In this document: positions 31,451 through 41,128 of the stretch, one piece after another
How positions within the stretch are numbered: position 1 is the stretch's first letter
How the letters are laid out: every line of letters starts with the position of its first letter
Origin: Paenibacillus albus
Lineage (GTDB): Bacteria > Bacillota > Bacilli > Paenibacillales > Paenibacillaceae
Direction of reading: 5' to 3'
Length of the DNA: 64,000 nucleotides
Assembly: GCF_003952225.1 (NCBI RefSeq)
Contig: NZ_CP034437.1
Span: forward strand, 6,429,001 to 6,493,000
Program-made: the position numbers and the translations under genes
The notes under the pieces: generated by a model
Told to the model about the DNA's origin: nothing
The model's database searches: none
Seen by the model: only the letters and a program-made list of their open reading frames with translations

Positions 31451-32521
31451 ATGAAGCTGGTAATGAAAATCATGGCCGCTATTCTAGCCTCGCTGCTTGC
31501 TTGGGAACTCTTGCTTAACGTATTCGTTGAGCATTCCAGCGGCAGCTACTCGCATCCCGTTCTGGGGAGGATCAGCAAAGCAGGCATCAATATTTTCGGA
31601 ACGGAAGGCTACTCTCTTACGCGGTATAACAGTCTTGGCATGCGAAGCACAGAGATTAAGCCTCGAATAGGAAATGAGGTCCGAGTGCTCATGCTGGGCG
31701 ACTCTTATACAGAAGGCGCACAGGTCGAATCCAACCAGACGTTCTCTTACTTGACCCAGAAGCAATTAAGAACAATTAACAGCAACGTGCAAGTCATTAA
31801 CGGCGGCCGCCGCGGCGCGTCTCCGGCCTATTATATACATCTCAGTTCCTTTTATAAACAGAAGATCGATCCCAAGTATGTCGTCATCCAAATCAACGCT
31901 GAGGACTTTACGAACGACTTGCTGGATACGCAAAAGTATTTTTACGTCAAGAAACAAGATGATCATTATGAAACGGTATTTAATGATACCTTTGTCAGTA
32001 CGAATCCGATCACGCAAAAATTTAACAAGCTGGATTTCTTGACTCAAGTATCCATAATGCGAGTCGGAGTAGAAAAACTGCAGCTGCTTATGGGCTCCGG
32101 CGGAACCTCTAATGAGGGAGAAGGCGGCGTACCAGGAGGCATGCAGGTAGCTGCGGCAGCCGAGAAGGATACTCCACAGCCGAAAGACGAGACTAACTAC
32201 GAGCCGATTATCAATTGGACGTTTTCTGAGCTGAAGAAAGACTATCCAAACCTTGTGTTGCTGCTGCTTCCAGGCATTGATTATCATCATTTGACCGAGA
32301 AGGAGCCTAATGTCGAAGCCCTCATTCGGTCCGAGGCCAAGAAGCAGGACATCGCGCTTATTGATATGAGAGACGACTTCCTTTCCTATTTCAAGAGCAA
32401 CCATACGCCGCTCACTGGCTTCAATAATACGATGCCAGGAGAAGGCCACCTAAATAAGTACGGTCATATGCTGATCGCCGATCGTTTAGGACAAACATTA
32501 GAAAGGGAGATGAAGCCTTGA
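31451..32521 (+). CDS. SGNH-type acyltransferase partner protein (AlgJ/DltD-like role)
   Basis: 356 residues with an N-terminal membrane anchor (about 7-25). SGNH block I is GDSYTEG near 82, an NGGRRGAS block with the block II glycine is near 117, and the last block HLNKYGH is near 333. Between them is a Gly-rich loop (SGGTSNEGEGGVPGG). Together with the MBOAT protein, overlapping by 4 bp, it should move acetyl groups onto the extracellular polysaccharide, as AlgI/AlgJ or PatA/PatB do. GGGGGAGG ribosome site. Confidence 0.85.
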   Translation: MKLVMKIMAAILASLLAWELLLNVFVEHSSGSYSHPVLGRISKAGINIFGTEGYSLTRYNSLGMRSTEIKPRIGNEVRVLMLGDSYTEGAQVESNQTFSYLTQKQLRTINSNVQVINGGRRGASPAYYIHLSSFYKQKIDPKYVVIQINAEDFTNDLLDTQKYFYVKKQDDHYETVFNDTFVSTNPITQKFNKLDFLTQVSIMRVGVEKLQLLMGSGGTSNEGEGGVPGGMQVAAAAEKDTPQPKDETNYEPIINWTFSELKKDYPNLVLLLLPGIDYHHLTEKEPNVEALIRSEAKKQDIALIDMRDDFLSYFKSNHTPLTGFNNTMPGEGHLNKYGHMLIADRLGQTLEREMKP

Positions 32522-33915
32522 TTTTCTCGAGCGTTGAATATCTGGTTTTCTTCGTTGTTGTCATCCTCTTTATGCTCGTCGTCAAATCGGCGCCCCTTAA
32601 GAAAGGCTTTCTTATCGCAGCCAGCTACTATTTCTACGCCTATTGGGATTATCGGTTTGTTGTGCTCATGTTCCTCTTATCGTTCGTAAACTATCATATC
32701 GGCCTCCGAATTGAAGCTAGCATGGCGAATGTGGATCGCAAACGCCTTCTTATCGCAAGTGTCGTCTTTAACCTCTGCGTGCTCGGCGTCTTCAAATACT
32801 TTAACTTCTTTACCGACTCCGCCAATGTCCTTTTAGAACAGGTTGGGGTCCGCATACCGATGCTCGATATCATTCTCCCTGTCGGCATCTCCTTCATCAC
32901 CTTTGAAGTGATGAGCTATACGATTGACATTTACCGGCGCACGAATAACTCCGCGAAGAGCTTCTGGGATCTAGCCTTGCTTGTGGCCTTCTTCCCTCAC
33001 CTCATCGCTGGACCGATCCTCAAACCAAGCCACTTCCTGCCGCAAATCGCAAGTCCGATCGTTATCCGCTGGAAGAACGTCGAGCAAGGCATGCAGATCT
33101 TCCTCTTCGGCCTTGTGAAGAAAACGCTGATTGCCGATCGGATTGCGCTCTTCGTTGATCCTGTCTTCGCTGCTCCGAACGACTATAGTACGCTCACCGT
33201 ATGGCTCGCGGTTATTGCTTACGCCATTCAAATCTATTGCGACTTCTCTGGTTATTCGGATATGGCGATCGGCTCGGCGAAGATATTAGGTTTTGATATT
33301 CCGCGCAACTTCGATATGCCTTACATCTCTCGAAGCATTACGGAGTTTTGGCGCAGATGGCATATATCGCTCTCCACTTGGCTCAGAGAATACTTATACT
33401 TCTCACTTGGCGGTAACCGGAAAGGAAAAGCAAGAACGTATCTGAATTTATTGCTGGTCATGCTGCTGGGAGGCTTGTGGCACGGCGCCAGCTGGAATTT
33501 CGTCGTATGGGGCGGCATGCACGGCCTCGCGCTTGCCATTCACAAGTTCTACATGGATTATGTCCTGAGGAAGAAGAAGATCACAAATGCGGTTTATCAA
33601 TTCTTCAGCTGGGCGTTGACCTTCTTATTCGTCTGCGTTCTGTGGGTATTCTTCCGCTCCTCGGATTTCTCAGTCTCGATGGCCATGGTACGCAGAATGT
33701 TCATCTTCAGTCCCGGAATCGACTGGATCGCGACATCCTTACTAATAATTATTCCTATTCTGTTGACCGCTCACTTTATCGGTATGCGCATAAAAAACTA
33801 CTTATATATACCGTTGAATACTTTCCGCGGGCAAACGGTATTCTTCTTCATTCTGTTCGGCGTCTTGTTCTTAATGCCGGTCAGCTCCTCGCCTTTCATC
33901 TACTTCCAGTTCTAG
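32518..33915 (+). CDS. MBOAT-family membrane O-acyltransferase (AlgI/PatA-like)
   Basis: 465 residues with about eleven membrane helices. AlgI-type signatures: LPVGISFITFEVMSYTIDIYR, FFPHLIAGPI, FCDFSGYSDMAIG-type YCDFSGYSDM, ITEFWRRWHISLSTWLREYLY, and the catalytic LLGGLWHGASWNFVVWG with His near 320. It should pass acetyl from cytoplasmic acetyl-CoA across the membrane to the SGNH partner. The start is a TTG (GGGAG 8 bases before) that overlaps the partner's stop codon. Confidence 0.92.
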   Translation: MIFSSVEYLVFFVVVILFMLVVKSAPLKKGFLIAASYYFYAYWDYRFVVLMFLLSFVNYHIGLRIEASMANVDRKRLLIASVVFNLCVLGVFKYFNFFTDSANVLLEQVGVRIPMLDIILPVGISFITFEVMSYTIDIYRRTNNSAKSFWDLALLVAFFPHLIAGPILKPSHFLPQIASPIVIRWKNVEQGMQIFLFGLVKKTLIADRIALFVDPVFAAPNDYSTLTVWLAVIAYAIQIYCDFSGYSDMAIGSAKILGFDIPRNFDMPYISRSITEFWRRWHISLSTWLREYLYFSLGGNRKGKARTYLNLLLVMLLGGLWHGASWNFVVWGGMHGLALAIHKFYMDYVLRKKKITNAVYQFFSWALTFLFVCVLWVFFRSSDFSVSMAMVRRMFIFSPGIDWIATSLLIIIPILLTAHFIGMRIKNYLYIPLNTFRGQTVFFFILFGVLFLMPVSSSPFIYFQF

Positions 33916-33931
33916 CAGATTACTTGGTCGT

Positions 33932-33988
33932 AAAAAAACCGCTCCTTGGTCACTGGGTAATCCCCAGTAGCCAAGGAGCGGTTTTTTT
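33932..33988. terminator. Strong bidirectional terminator ending both exopolysaccharide arms
   Basis: AAAAAAACCGCTCCTTGG pairs with its full complement around an inner CTGGG/CCCAG stem. T runs on both strands; it closes the MBOAT operon and the long minus-strand operon. Confidence 0.92.
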
Positions 33989-35087
33989 ATACCGAAATCG
34001 AGTAAGCTTGCGCTGCCTGTTGATCTTTATTCCCTGCAATTTGCTCGTCATAGTATTTCTTGATTGTGATACAGCGGTGCTTGGACTCTGCCAACTTCAG
34101 CAGGCATTCCATCGATATCGGGGATAACCCTTTGGGATGGGAAATGATGTTCACAACGCTTTGCTTGGATTGTTTTATGATCTGCATGAGCTTGTTTGGA
34201 TACATCCGTTCGAGCGTTACCATTTCTGTCGTTGCAAGCCATTTTTTGCGGAAATCAGTATTTAGCGGAATCCCCCGACCATCTCCGAACTGACGTAGCC
34301 TCCGGCGATAGAATCTGTTAAATACCTTGTTACGCAGCTTGTTATAAGCACTCCTGTGATAGGTGCTGATCGGAATTTCAACGAAGCTGCCTTGCGGACT
34401 AACAAGCGTCGGATCGCATTCGAACCTATAATAATCAACCGGCTTGACATGACTGAACTCAAAATAATGAGCCTCGCTGTCTCCTCGCATCCCTGGCGCT
34501 ACAGAGCTGTCTACGAGAAGCTCCGAAGCTCCAAACGCCTTTACGAGCTTATCGAAAGGCTGGATGCACCAGCCGCCTGCACGATAAGCCATGACCTTAT
34601 AGCTTGGATCCACCTCTCGGGCAATTTCCTCCAGCATCCTGCATGCCTCATGCAAGATAGCGAGGATCTCATCTTCGCTAAGGGATTGCAAGCGATACCT
34701 CTTGTAATGAGGGAATGCCCAATTACCATCCTCCCATTCGGCATCGAGCCAATGAGGATGAAGATGCGGCTCAATTCGGTGACCCGCTTGCACAAGGCGC
34801 TGAAGCTGACGCTTCATAGCTAATGCAGTCAGCTTTGTTTCCTCTTGCTCGAGCAGCCGCGAATAGTAGAGCATGTCAATAAAGTATGTCGCTCCCATCT
34901 GATGCTGCTCCATGAGGCGAATAAGCTCGTCAACCGGCTCGAGTATACAGCGCTCGAAAGTTCCAGGCCGATTGAAGAAAACCTCGTAATCGAACGTAAG
35001 CAAAATCGTTTTGGTCAAATCGGCTTTAACGATGGGTATCTCCTCCCAGAAAGGCGCAGATGTCCGCAGTAATTTTATGAGCTGCAC
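33987..35087 (-). CDS. Polysaccharide-deacetylase-like (NodB-fold) protein
   Basis: 366 residues. The catalytic Asp motif is LTFDYEVFFNRPGTFE, which replaces TFDDG, the metal histidines are in EPHLHPHW, and MAYRAGGWCI is the third motif. This is the variant NodB group found in cell-surface polysaccharide clusters. No signal peptide. The GTG at 35087 has GGAG 6 bases before it and overlaps the epimerase gene by 62 bp. It may remove an N-acetyl group from a glycan or lipid-linked intermediate. Last gene of the operon. Confidence 0.8.
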   Translation of the reverse strand: MQLIKLLRTSAPFWEEIPIVKADLTKTILLTFDYEVFFNRPGTFERCILEPVDELIRLMEQHQMGATYFIDMLYYSRLLEQEETKLTALAMKRQLQRLVQAGHRIEPHLHPHWLDAEWEDGNWAFPHYKRYRLQSLSEDEILAILHEACRMLEEIAREVDPSYKVMAYRAGGWCIQPFDKLVKAFGASELLVDSSVAPGMRGDSEAHYFEFSHVKPVDYYRFECDPTLVSPQGSFVEIPISTYHRSAYNKLRNKVFNRFYRRRLRQFGDGRGIPLNTDFRKKWLATTEMVTLERMYPNKLMQIIKQSKQSVVNIISHPKGLSPISMECLLKLAESKHRCITIKKYYDEQIAGNKDQQAAQAYSISV

Positions 35088-36114
35088 GCCCGTCTCCGTA
35101 TAAACCTTCTTGATAAGCTGGCTGCTGATAAGCTGTGATAAGCGACTTCAAGTCCATCGTGAGCGGATCAACCAGCATATTCCAGCCAATGTCGACAGTC
35201 TCCACCCACTCCGTCTCGGAGCGAAGTGTAAAGCAAGGAACCCTTGCAAAATAAGCTTCCTTCTGCACCCCACCCGAGTCGGTAATAATCGCGAGTGCCT
35301 CGTTTTCCAGCACCAGCATCTCCAAGTAAGAGACAGGTTCAATGATGTGAATATTCGATTTGGCGGAAAGCAGCTCGGCAAGCCCGTACGTAGATAACAG
35401 CTTACGCGTACGCGGATGAAGCGGCAGCAGCACAGGCACTTCCAGCTCGGCTAATGCTTGCATGATAGCGCCCAGCATCTTCGGATTGTCTGTGTTTTCC
35501 GCACGATGAATGGTACACAGATAATAGCCCTTGCTCTTCATTCCGTGAAGGGCATCGCCGAACATATTCTTTGCGATCTCGGAGTTGTACAGCATGGCGT
35601 CGTACATGACGTCGCCGCTTACGCGCACTCCGTCCCTGATGTTCTCTAGCGCCAAATTTCTGACTGCCGTCTCGGTAGGAGCGAACAGCAGATCGGACAC
35701 ATGGTCCGTCATGACGCGATTAATTTCCTCCGGCATTCTCTTGTTATAACTGCGAAGCCCAGCTTCAATATGGAAGACCGGAAAATGCAGCTTGCTTGCC
35801 GCAAGCGCCCCTGCTAGCGTGGAATTCGTATCTCCATATACAAGAACTCCGTCCGGATTTTCCTTAAGCAGCACTTCCTCAATCGCTTGCAGCATCAGCG
35901 CAGTCTGCTTTCCATGGGATTGAGAGCCTACTCCCAAATCATAATCCGGCCGCGGAATCTGCAGCTCGTCGAAGAAGATGCCTGACATTTTAAAATCGTA
36001 GTGTTGCCCGGTATTCACAAGAATTTCCTCACAATGTTGACGGATGACACGGGAAACGGGCGCTACCTTAATGAATTGAGGCCTAGCGCCCACAATCGTT
36101 ACAAGTTTTTTCAT
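35026..36114 (-). CDS. wbpI: UDP-GlcNAc 2-epimerase family protein, WbpI-type
   Basis: 362 residues. The segments GARPQFIKVAPVSR, NTGQHYDFKMSGIFFDELQIPRPDYDLGVGS, VYGDTNSTLAGALAA, HIEAGLRSYNKRMPEEINR and VSGDVMYDA are those of the epimerase group that includes WbpI/WlbD, which converts UDP-GlcNAc3NAcA to UDP-ManNAc3NAcA. A plain UDP-GlcNAc/ManNAc epimerase is the alternative; the four pathway genes further upstream in the operon favour WbpI. RBS GAGGAT. Confidence 0.83.
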   Translation of the reverse strand: MKKLVTIVGARPQFIKVAPVSRVIRQHCEEILVNTGQHYDFKMSGIFFDELQIPRPDYDLGVGSQSHGKQTALMLQAIEEVLLKENPDGVLVYGDTNSTLAGALAASKLHFPVFHIEAGLRSYNKRMPEEINRVMTDHVSDLLFAPTETAVRNLALENIRDGVRVSGDVMYDAMLYNSEIAKNMFGDALHGMKSKGYYLCTIHRAENTDNPKMLGAIMQALAELEVPVLLPLHPRTRKLLSTYGLAELLSAKSNIHIIEPVSYLEMLVLENEALAIITDSGGVQKEAYFARVPCFTLRSETEWVETVDIGWNMLVDPLTMDLKSLITAYQQPAYQEGLYGDGRAAHKITADICAFLGGDTHR

Positions 36115-36146
36115 AGGATCCTCTTTTCATAATAATTGGATTTGAG

Positions 36147-37574
36147 TTATTTGGACTCTTTAAACACTGCCATGTTAGCCTGATTATTGAGAAGACGCTT
36201 CATGGCGCTGCTCACAGACGAGAAGCCTGCAGTGCTGACTCCTTTCGACTGCTCGCGCTGCAGAACGACAATGATTGTCTGCAGTAAAATCTTCAGATCC
36301 ATAATCGGCGAGTAATTCTTGATATACAGCAGGTCAAAGCGCAATTTATCTGCAGGCAGCGTACTGTAATTGCCCATGACTTGAGCAAGCCCGGTAATCC
36401 CTGGCTTCACCATAAAGCGATAGGAGTAATGAGGCAGCTCTTTCTTGAACTCGTTGGTGAAAAACTCCCGTTCAGGCCGAGGACCGACAAGGCTCATATC
36501 CCCTCGAAGCACATTAAACAGTTGAGGCAGTTCATCAATGCGCGTCGCGCGCATGAATTTGCCGAGCTTGGTGATACGATTATCCCGCTCGGCAGCTAGC
36601 ACCGGCCCAGTGCTCTTCTCCGCATTGTCTACCATGCTGCGAAACTTCAGCACTTTAAAGCTTCGCTCGTCGAGCCCTACCCGCTCTTGACTGTACAGCG
36701 CTTTTCCTTTGGACGTCAGAGGAACAAGAATCCACGCAAGCAGCATCAAAGGAGACGTCAGGAGAAGGAGAATGCCAGCTCCAACAATATCTATTGCCCG
36801 CTTGAGGATTTTGTCCAGCAAGCTTAGCTTCGTCGGCACGATCGAGTAGAGGATCAGATCGCCTATCGACTGTGTTTCCGCCCCTATGACGAACATCTCG
36901 TAGAAGGAAGGAATGAGCAGCACTTCTTTCCTGTTCGCTCCGGCATAACGAATGATTTCTGCTTTTACGGTGGATTCAAGATTCGGGCTGAGCAGGAAGA
37001 GATCGATCTCCGAAGAGTAATCGTGAAGCTGCGACGATTCCGAGTTTTGAACAATTCCGTAGATATCGAACCACTTGTCGCCTTTATCCAGCATTCTCTC
37101 AACGAGAATCATATCTTCGCTCGGATCGTTCACAATCAGCAGCGCTCTCTTCTTCTTGAGCCCATGCGATTGAATCGCGAAGAGTACCGCCCGGGCTGCA
37201 AACAATACAAAGAATTGCAGGACGAACGCGATAACCATGAGGCTGCCGGCCAGAAGAAAGGGATGGAAAAACAGCTGTCCTCCTATCAGGAAGACCCCCA
37301 TGACCAGATGAGAAATAACCAAGTTGTAATAATATTTGCTCGATTCCAGTCGTCCCGAAAATTGATAGAGACTGAACAAGTAGAGCATGATGACGGCGAT
37401 TGCTGCGATCCATAGCGCCTGCCCCATCACGGTGTCCAGATCATGACCAGCGGCCGTCAATCCAGGTTCCCGGTAACGCAGCATACGGGCAAACCAGAAG
37501 CAAGCTAAGATTAACAATGCATCCACTGCCGCTACGAACCATGCGGATTGGCTGAGCCTCGTTCGGCGGTTCAT
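36147..37574 (-). CDS. Polyprenyl-phosphate sugar phosphotransferase (initiating enzyme)
   Basis: 475 residues: five N-terminal helices (about 10-125), a cytoplasmic CoA-binding-like region, then the bacterial-sugar-transferase domain. KRAIDIVGAGILLLLTSPLM precedes the re-entrant helix, followed by the catalytic YSQERVG and LKFRSM segments, ATRIDELPQLFNVLRGDMSLVGPRPE and KPGITGLAQV. It puts the first sugar phosphate on undecaprenyl phosphate to begin each repeat unit. WbaP/CpsE-like. Its ATG overlaps the stop of the GT4 gene before it. Confidence 0.93.
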   Translation of the reverse strand: MNRRTRLSQSAWFVAAVDALLILACFWFARMLRYREPGLTAAGHDLDTVMGQALWIAAIAVIMLYLFSLYQFSGRLESSKYYYNLVISHLVMGVFLIGGQLFFHPFLLAGSLMVIAFVLQFFVLFAARAVLFAIQSHGLKKKRALLIVNDPSEDMILVERMLDKGDKWFDIYGIVQNSESSQLHDYSSEIDLFLLSPNLESTVKAEIIRYAGANRKEVLLIPSFYEMFVIGAETQSIGDLILYSIVPTKLSLLDKILKRAIDIVGAGILLLLTSPLMLLAWILVPLTSKGKALYSQERVGLDERSFKVLKFRSMVDNAEKSTGPVLAAERDNRITKLGKFMRATRIDELPQLFNVLRGDMSLVGPRPEREFFTNEFKKELPHYSYRFMVKPGITGLAQVMGNYSTLPADKLRFDLLYIKNYSPIMDLKILLQTIIVVLQREQSKGVSTAGFSSVSSAMKRLLNNQANMAVFKESK

Positions 37575-38749
37575 AAAACCATTCCTTCCTCTTCATTAAT
37601 GGAGGTCGATGTCTGCTCCGATCTGGACGGCATGGCATCGGCATATAATTGTCCAAGCAGAAGCTCGATATGCTTCAGGTCTAATTTTTCCGATTTCTCC
37701 AGGCTGCTCTTGCCCATCCGGTCCCTCAAATTCACGTTCTCGCTAAGCTCGGTCAGCGCTTGAGCCGTTCCTGCAGCATCATCAACGGCCACTTTAAAGC
37801 CGTTCTCAAACATCGTCACAAGCTCACGGTTGCCGCGCACGTCCGTCACAACAAGCGGCTTGCCCGCTGACATGGCTTCCATCAGCATCTTCGGCAATCC
37901 CTCCTGTCTGGACAGGAGCACCGCTGCGTCCGCGATCTGCATAAGTTCGCCCACATCCCTGCGAAACCCAAGAAAGCGGACCACATGTGCAATGCCAAGC
38001 CGGCTCGCGAGGTCTTTCATCGCTTGCTCGTTTACACCGACACCTGCCAGCAGGCAGACAACCGGTATCCCGTTCTGGTTCATTTCTTTGATCGCGTGCA
38101 GTAGCTGCTCATGGTTTTTTCGCGGAATATATTCCGCTACGCAAATAATGGTGAAGATGCTCTTATCAATGCCGAGCTCTTCGCGAAGTTGTATGTAACG
38201 CGTCTTATCCATTCCGCGATATCGGGAGGTGTCTACTCCGACGCCAGGCACATAGACAACCTTGCCTCTGATCGGGAACCGGCTGGCTCGTTGATGGTCC
38301 TCCTCATTAATGGTGATCAGGACATCCGTCCATTTGGACATCAGCCATTCTGCCGGGTAATAGACAAGCCAATTGAGCCAAGAAGCGCCTTTAAAAAAAT
38401 GAAATCCATGCGCGGTATAAAACACATTCTTGCAGCCAGCCAATTTTGCCGCTAGTCGGCAAATGATGCTGGCAACCGGTGTATGTACGTGAATGAGATC
38501 GTAGCGCTCCTTGCGGAATGCCCGAGTGAGCTGTGCTAATGCGCGAAGGTTGCGAATCGAGATCGGATTCCTGCTGAAGGTGATGTTTCGAAGGTCGATC
38601 GCTTGCTTCTCGAGATCAACTTGGGTATGGTCTGGGCTGGCATAAGCATGCACCTCGAAGCCCCTTTGTTCGAGCATCTTCATAAAAGGAATGTGAAAAT
38701 AGGTAAGATGAGAAGAAACAGTTGCCACATAGGCGGCTTTTTGAGGCAT
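37571..38749 (-). CDS. GT4 glycosyltransferase, EpsD-like
   Basis: 392 residues with the GT4 fold: N-terminal acceptor domain with YVATVSSHLTYFHIPFMKMLEQRGFEVHAYASP and DLIHVHTPVASIICRLAAK, and C-terminal nucleotide-sugar motif SRQEGLPKMLMEAMSAGKPLVVTDVRGNREL. Similar to B. subtilis EpsD. It adds one sugar to the lipid-linked unit on the cytoplasmic face. GGGGGATAA ribosome site, ATGA overlap with the next gene. Confidence 0.9.
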   Translation of the reverse strand: MPQKAAYVATVSSHLTYFHIPFMKMLEQRGFEVHAYASPDHTQVDLEKQAIDLRNITFSRNPISIRNLRALAQLTRAFRKERYDLIHVHTPVASIICRLAAKLAGCKNVFYTAHGFHFFKGASWLNWLVYYPAEWLMSKWTDVLITINEEDHQRASRFPIRGKVVYVPGVGVDTSRYRGMDKTRYIQLREELGIDKSIFTIICVAEYIPRKNHEQLLHAIKEMNQNGIPVVCLLAGVGVNEQAMKDLASRLGIAHVVRFLGFRRDVGELMQIADAAVLLSRQEGLPKMLMEAMSAGKPLVVTDVRGNRELVTMFENGFKVAVDDAAGTAQALTELSENVNLRDRMGKSSLEKSEKLDLKHIELLLGQLYADAMPSRSEQTSTSINEEEGMVL

Positions 38750-38754
38750 AGATA

Positions 38755-39891
38755 TTATCCCCCTTGGCTTATCGTCGCTTGCGCGATCGTGCGATTATAC
38801 TCGCTATAAATGTCTTCCCATCTGGAAATGACCGCTTCCATTTCATAGTTGCGCATCACATATTCACGACTGTTCCTTCCCATGCTCTCTCTCTCCTCAG
38901 CGCCCAGCTCCATCATTCTTAGCATTTGTTCAGCTAGCTTCCTGAAGTTAGCCGATTCGGACAAATAACCTGAGACGCCATCGCGAACCACTTCACGGTT
39001 ACCACCGACGTCTGTCGCCACAATCGGAAGCTCGCTGGCTGATGCCTCCAGAAGAACCATGGGCATACCTTCCCATAATGAGGACATAACATAGGCATTG
39101 GCAGCATTCATAAGCTGCGGAATATCTTTCCTTACACCTAAGAACCGAACATGTTCCTCGATCTTTAGCTCCTTGGCCAATTCGCGAATGGCTCCGTGAT
39201 CCGGGCCATCTCCTGCCAGCAGCAGTACGCCTTCATGGCTGCGTAGCACGATCTCCCATGCTCTCAGCAGAGTCGGATAATCCTTAGCCTCCGTAAACCT
39301 TCCGACAGCCAGCCATGCAAAAGTATTCCCGATGCCTAACTCATTACGAGTTAGTTGTCCTTTACCCTTGTCATTGGCGTATTTTTGCAGATTCACCCCA
39401 TTGGGCATCATGCGGATTTTATGTCTCGGACTTACCTTCTTACGAATGTAGCTTTCAACAGCGTCATGGCTGACGTTTGTTGTCAGTTCGCACAGACGAT
39501 CCGTCAAGCTGTACATCAGCATCCGCAGCTTTCCGCCTTCATTGGTGTTATGAGCGGTTGTAAGCAGGACGGGCATGTGCGCAAACAATCGGGTAATTCG
39601 TGTCAAGATATTCGCATGCACCAAATGGCTATGTACGATATCCGGGCGGAATGAATGTAGATGCGCTTTGAGTCTCAATATGGCTCGCGGATCCGGGATG
39701 CCCGATTTCATTTGGAGAGAGACCACCTCGATACCTTCCGCCCGAAGCTCGTTCTCGAGCGCCTTCGGCTTCGTCATGGAGACGACCTGCACGAGCCAGC
39801 CTCTGCGGCGCAAACCAAGCGCTAATTCCGTTACCTGCATTTCTGCTCCTGCGTAAACTAAGCCGGTGATAATGAATGTGATTTTTCGCAA
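38755..39891 (-). CDS. GT4 glycosyltransferase
   Basis: 378 residues. The TTG at 39891, after AAGGGGG with a 9-base gap, gives MRKITFIITGLVYAGAEMQV, the normal GT4 start; a longer frame to 39981 is rejected. Donor-binding motif SSLWEGMPMVLLEASASELPIVATDVGGNREVV, plus IVHSHLVHANILTR in the first domain. Its first 263 bp overlap the run-on end of the polymerase frame. Acceptor and donor unknown. Confidence 0.9.
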   Translation of the reverse strand: MRKITFIITGLVYAGAEMQVTELALGLRRRGWLVQVVSMTKPKALENELRAEGIEVVSLQMKSGIPDPRAILRLKAHLHSFRPDIVHSHLVHANILTRITRLFAHMPVLLTTAHNTNEGGKLRMLMYSLTDRLCELTTNVSHDAVESYIRKKVSPRHKIRMMPNGVNLQKYANDKGKGQLTRNELGIGNTFAWLAVGRFTEAKDYPTLLRAWEIVLRSHEGVLLLAGDGPDHGAIRELAKELKIEEHVRFLGVRKDIPQLMNAANAYVMSSLWEGMPMVLLEASASELPIVATDVGGNREVVRDGVSGYLSESANFRKLAEQMLRMMELGAEERESMGRNSREYVMRNYEMEAVISRWEDIYSEYNRTIAQATISQGG

Positions 39892-41128
39892 TGTAAAAGT
39901 CCCCCTTATCAAGACGAATCGGAATCCATGCAAGCGCAGTGACGGCGACGAGCAGATATGCGGAATTAAAACCGAGATCACCGCTAAACTGAGACGAGAT
40001 AAACGCCTGCAGGACTAGAACGAACAGCGGAAGCGAGCGTCTGGCGGCATCGACAGAGAAGATAAAGGGCACCAGCCACAAGCCAAAGCCGAACATACCC
40101 ACTTCGCTAAGCAGCTCCAGAACGAGGTTATGTGGATACATCAGATTCCCTGTCATTCCGTGTCCGCCGATCCCAATCCCAAAGATAGGATGTTCAATGA
40201 AATATTGGATGGCGAGTCCCATCAAATATCCTCGGCCCGTGAAGTTGGCATCGGAATCGAGCTGTTGTTGGTTAACCAGAATAACGAAGCGTGAGCCACC
40301 GATGAGCTCAAGCAGCACCCCTCCCCACTGCCAGGCTGCAAACCCCAGTACGAGGATCACGCCGAATATAATTAGAAGCTTGCTCTCGCTAATACGCAAT
40401 TGCCCGCTTTTCGCTTTCTTGTACAACAGGTAAGCCAGACCGATCAGGCTTGCGGCAACAAAGGAGACTAGCGGCCCCCTTGACTGCGTGCTTAGCGCTG
40501 CCGTTAATCCGGCGGCAATGCCGCAAAGTCGAAGCCAGAGCGGAATTTTCTTACCCCAGAGCGCTATCGCTACTGTATACAGAGCCAATTGCGCTTCAAC
40601 AATGGGGTTGCCGAGCGTCAGCCTCCCAGGCAAATCATTGCGATAGGTTCCATAGATCTGATGGATGATTGAATAGGCAGTTCCAAAGAGCAAAACATAT
40701 TTCCACGTGAATACCCTGTACTTGCGATAAATCAAATACACACATGCGCCTGGGAAGAAGCCCCGAATAATCAGCAGCTGCAGCCTTTCCATGCCAACAG
40801 ATACGTTGTACGTCCAAGTCAGCGTGATGAAGCAGAAGAACAGGAACAGGCACCAGAACAAGAACCCCTTGCTTCGCAGCAATCCGCTTTCGCCCGGTTC
40901 CATTAATATCGCGATCATCGCTAATAGGAACGGCACGCCTACTAACAAGAAGAGCGGGCTTCCTCCCATGAACTTCTCGTACATATAGCCGACGCTGTCG
41001 AAGAACAAGCAATAGCCAAAGACGAGACCTGCATCAATTCTCATGCCGAGCTGAACGATGAACTGAAGCAGAAGGACCCCAACGCATAAGCCAATTAGCA
41101 GCGGCAACGCCGTCTCGATTGCCATCAT
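39629..41128 (-). CDS. Wzy-like O-antigen polymerase/ligase family protein with run-on C-terminus
   Basis: Membrane protein with about eleven or twelve helices. The family loop is near STQSRGPLVSFVAASLIG and the periplasmic region ends in HPIFGIGIGGHGMTGNLMYPHNLVLELLSEVGMFG, the hallmark of Wzy_C-type polymerases. It joins repeat units outside the membrane. The recognisable protein ends about residue 408 (LAWIPIRLDKG); the next 80-90 residues (Arg/Gly-rich) are the GT4 start read in another frame. Tandem stops TGA TAA (39906-39911) sit in another frame at the point where the gene should end, just before the GT4 ribosome site, so a small frameshift near the 3' end is likely. Function probably kept. 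Confidence 0.85.
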   Translation of the reverse strand: MMAIETALPLLIGLCVGVLLLQFIVQLGMRIDAGLVFGYCLFFDSVGYMYEKFMGGSPLFLLVGVPFLLAMIAILMEPGESGLLRSKGFLFWCLFLFFCFITLTWTYNVSVGMERLQLLIIRGFFPGACVYLIYRKYRVFTWKYVLLFGTAYSIIHQIYGTYRNDLPGRLTLGNPIVEAQLALYTVAIALWGKKIPLWLRLCGIAAGLTAALSTQSRGPLVSFVAASLIGLAYLLYKKAKSGQLRISESKLLIIFGVILVLGFAAWQWGGVLLELIGGSRFVILVNQQQLDSDANFTGRGYLMGLAIQYFIEHPIFGIGIGGHGMTGNLMYPHNLVLELLSEVGMFGFGLWLVPFIFSVDAARRSLPLFVLVLQAFISSQFSGDLGFNSAYLLVAVTALAWIPIRLDKGDFYIAKNHIHYHRLSLRRSRNAGNGISAWFAPQRLARAGRLHDEAEGARERASGGRYRGGLSPNEIGHPGSASHIETQSASTFIPPGYRT

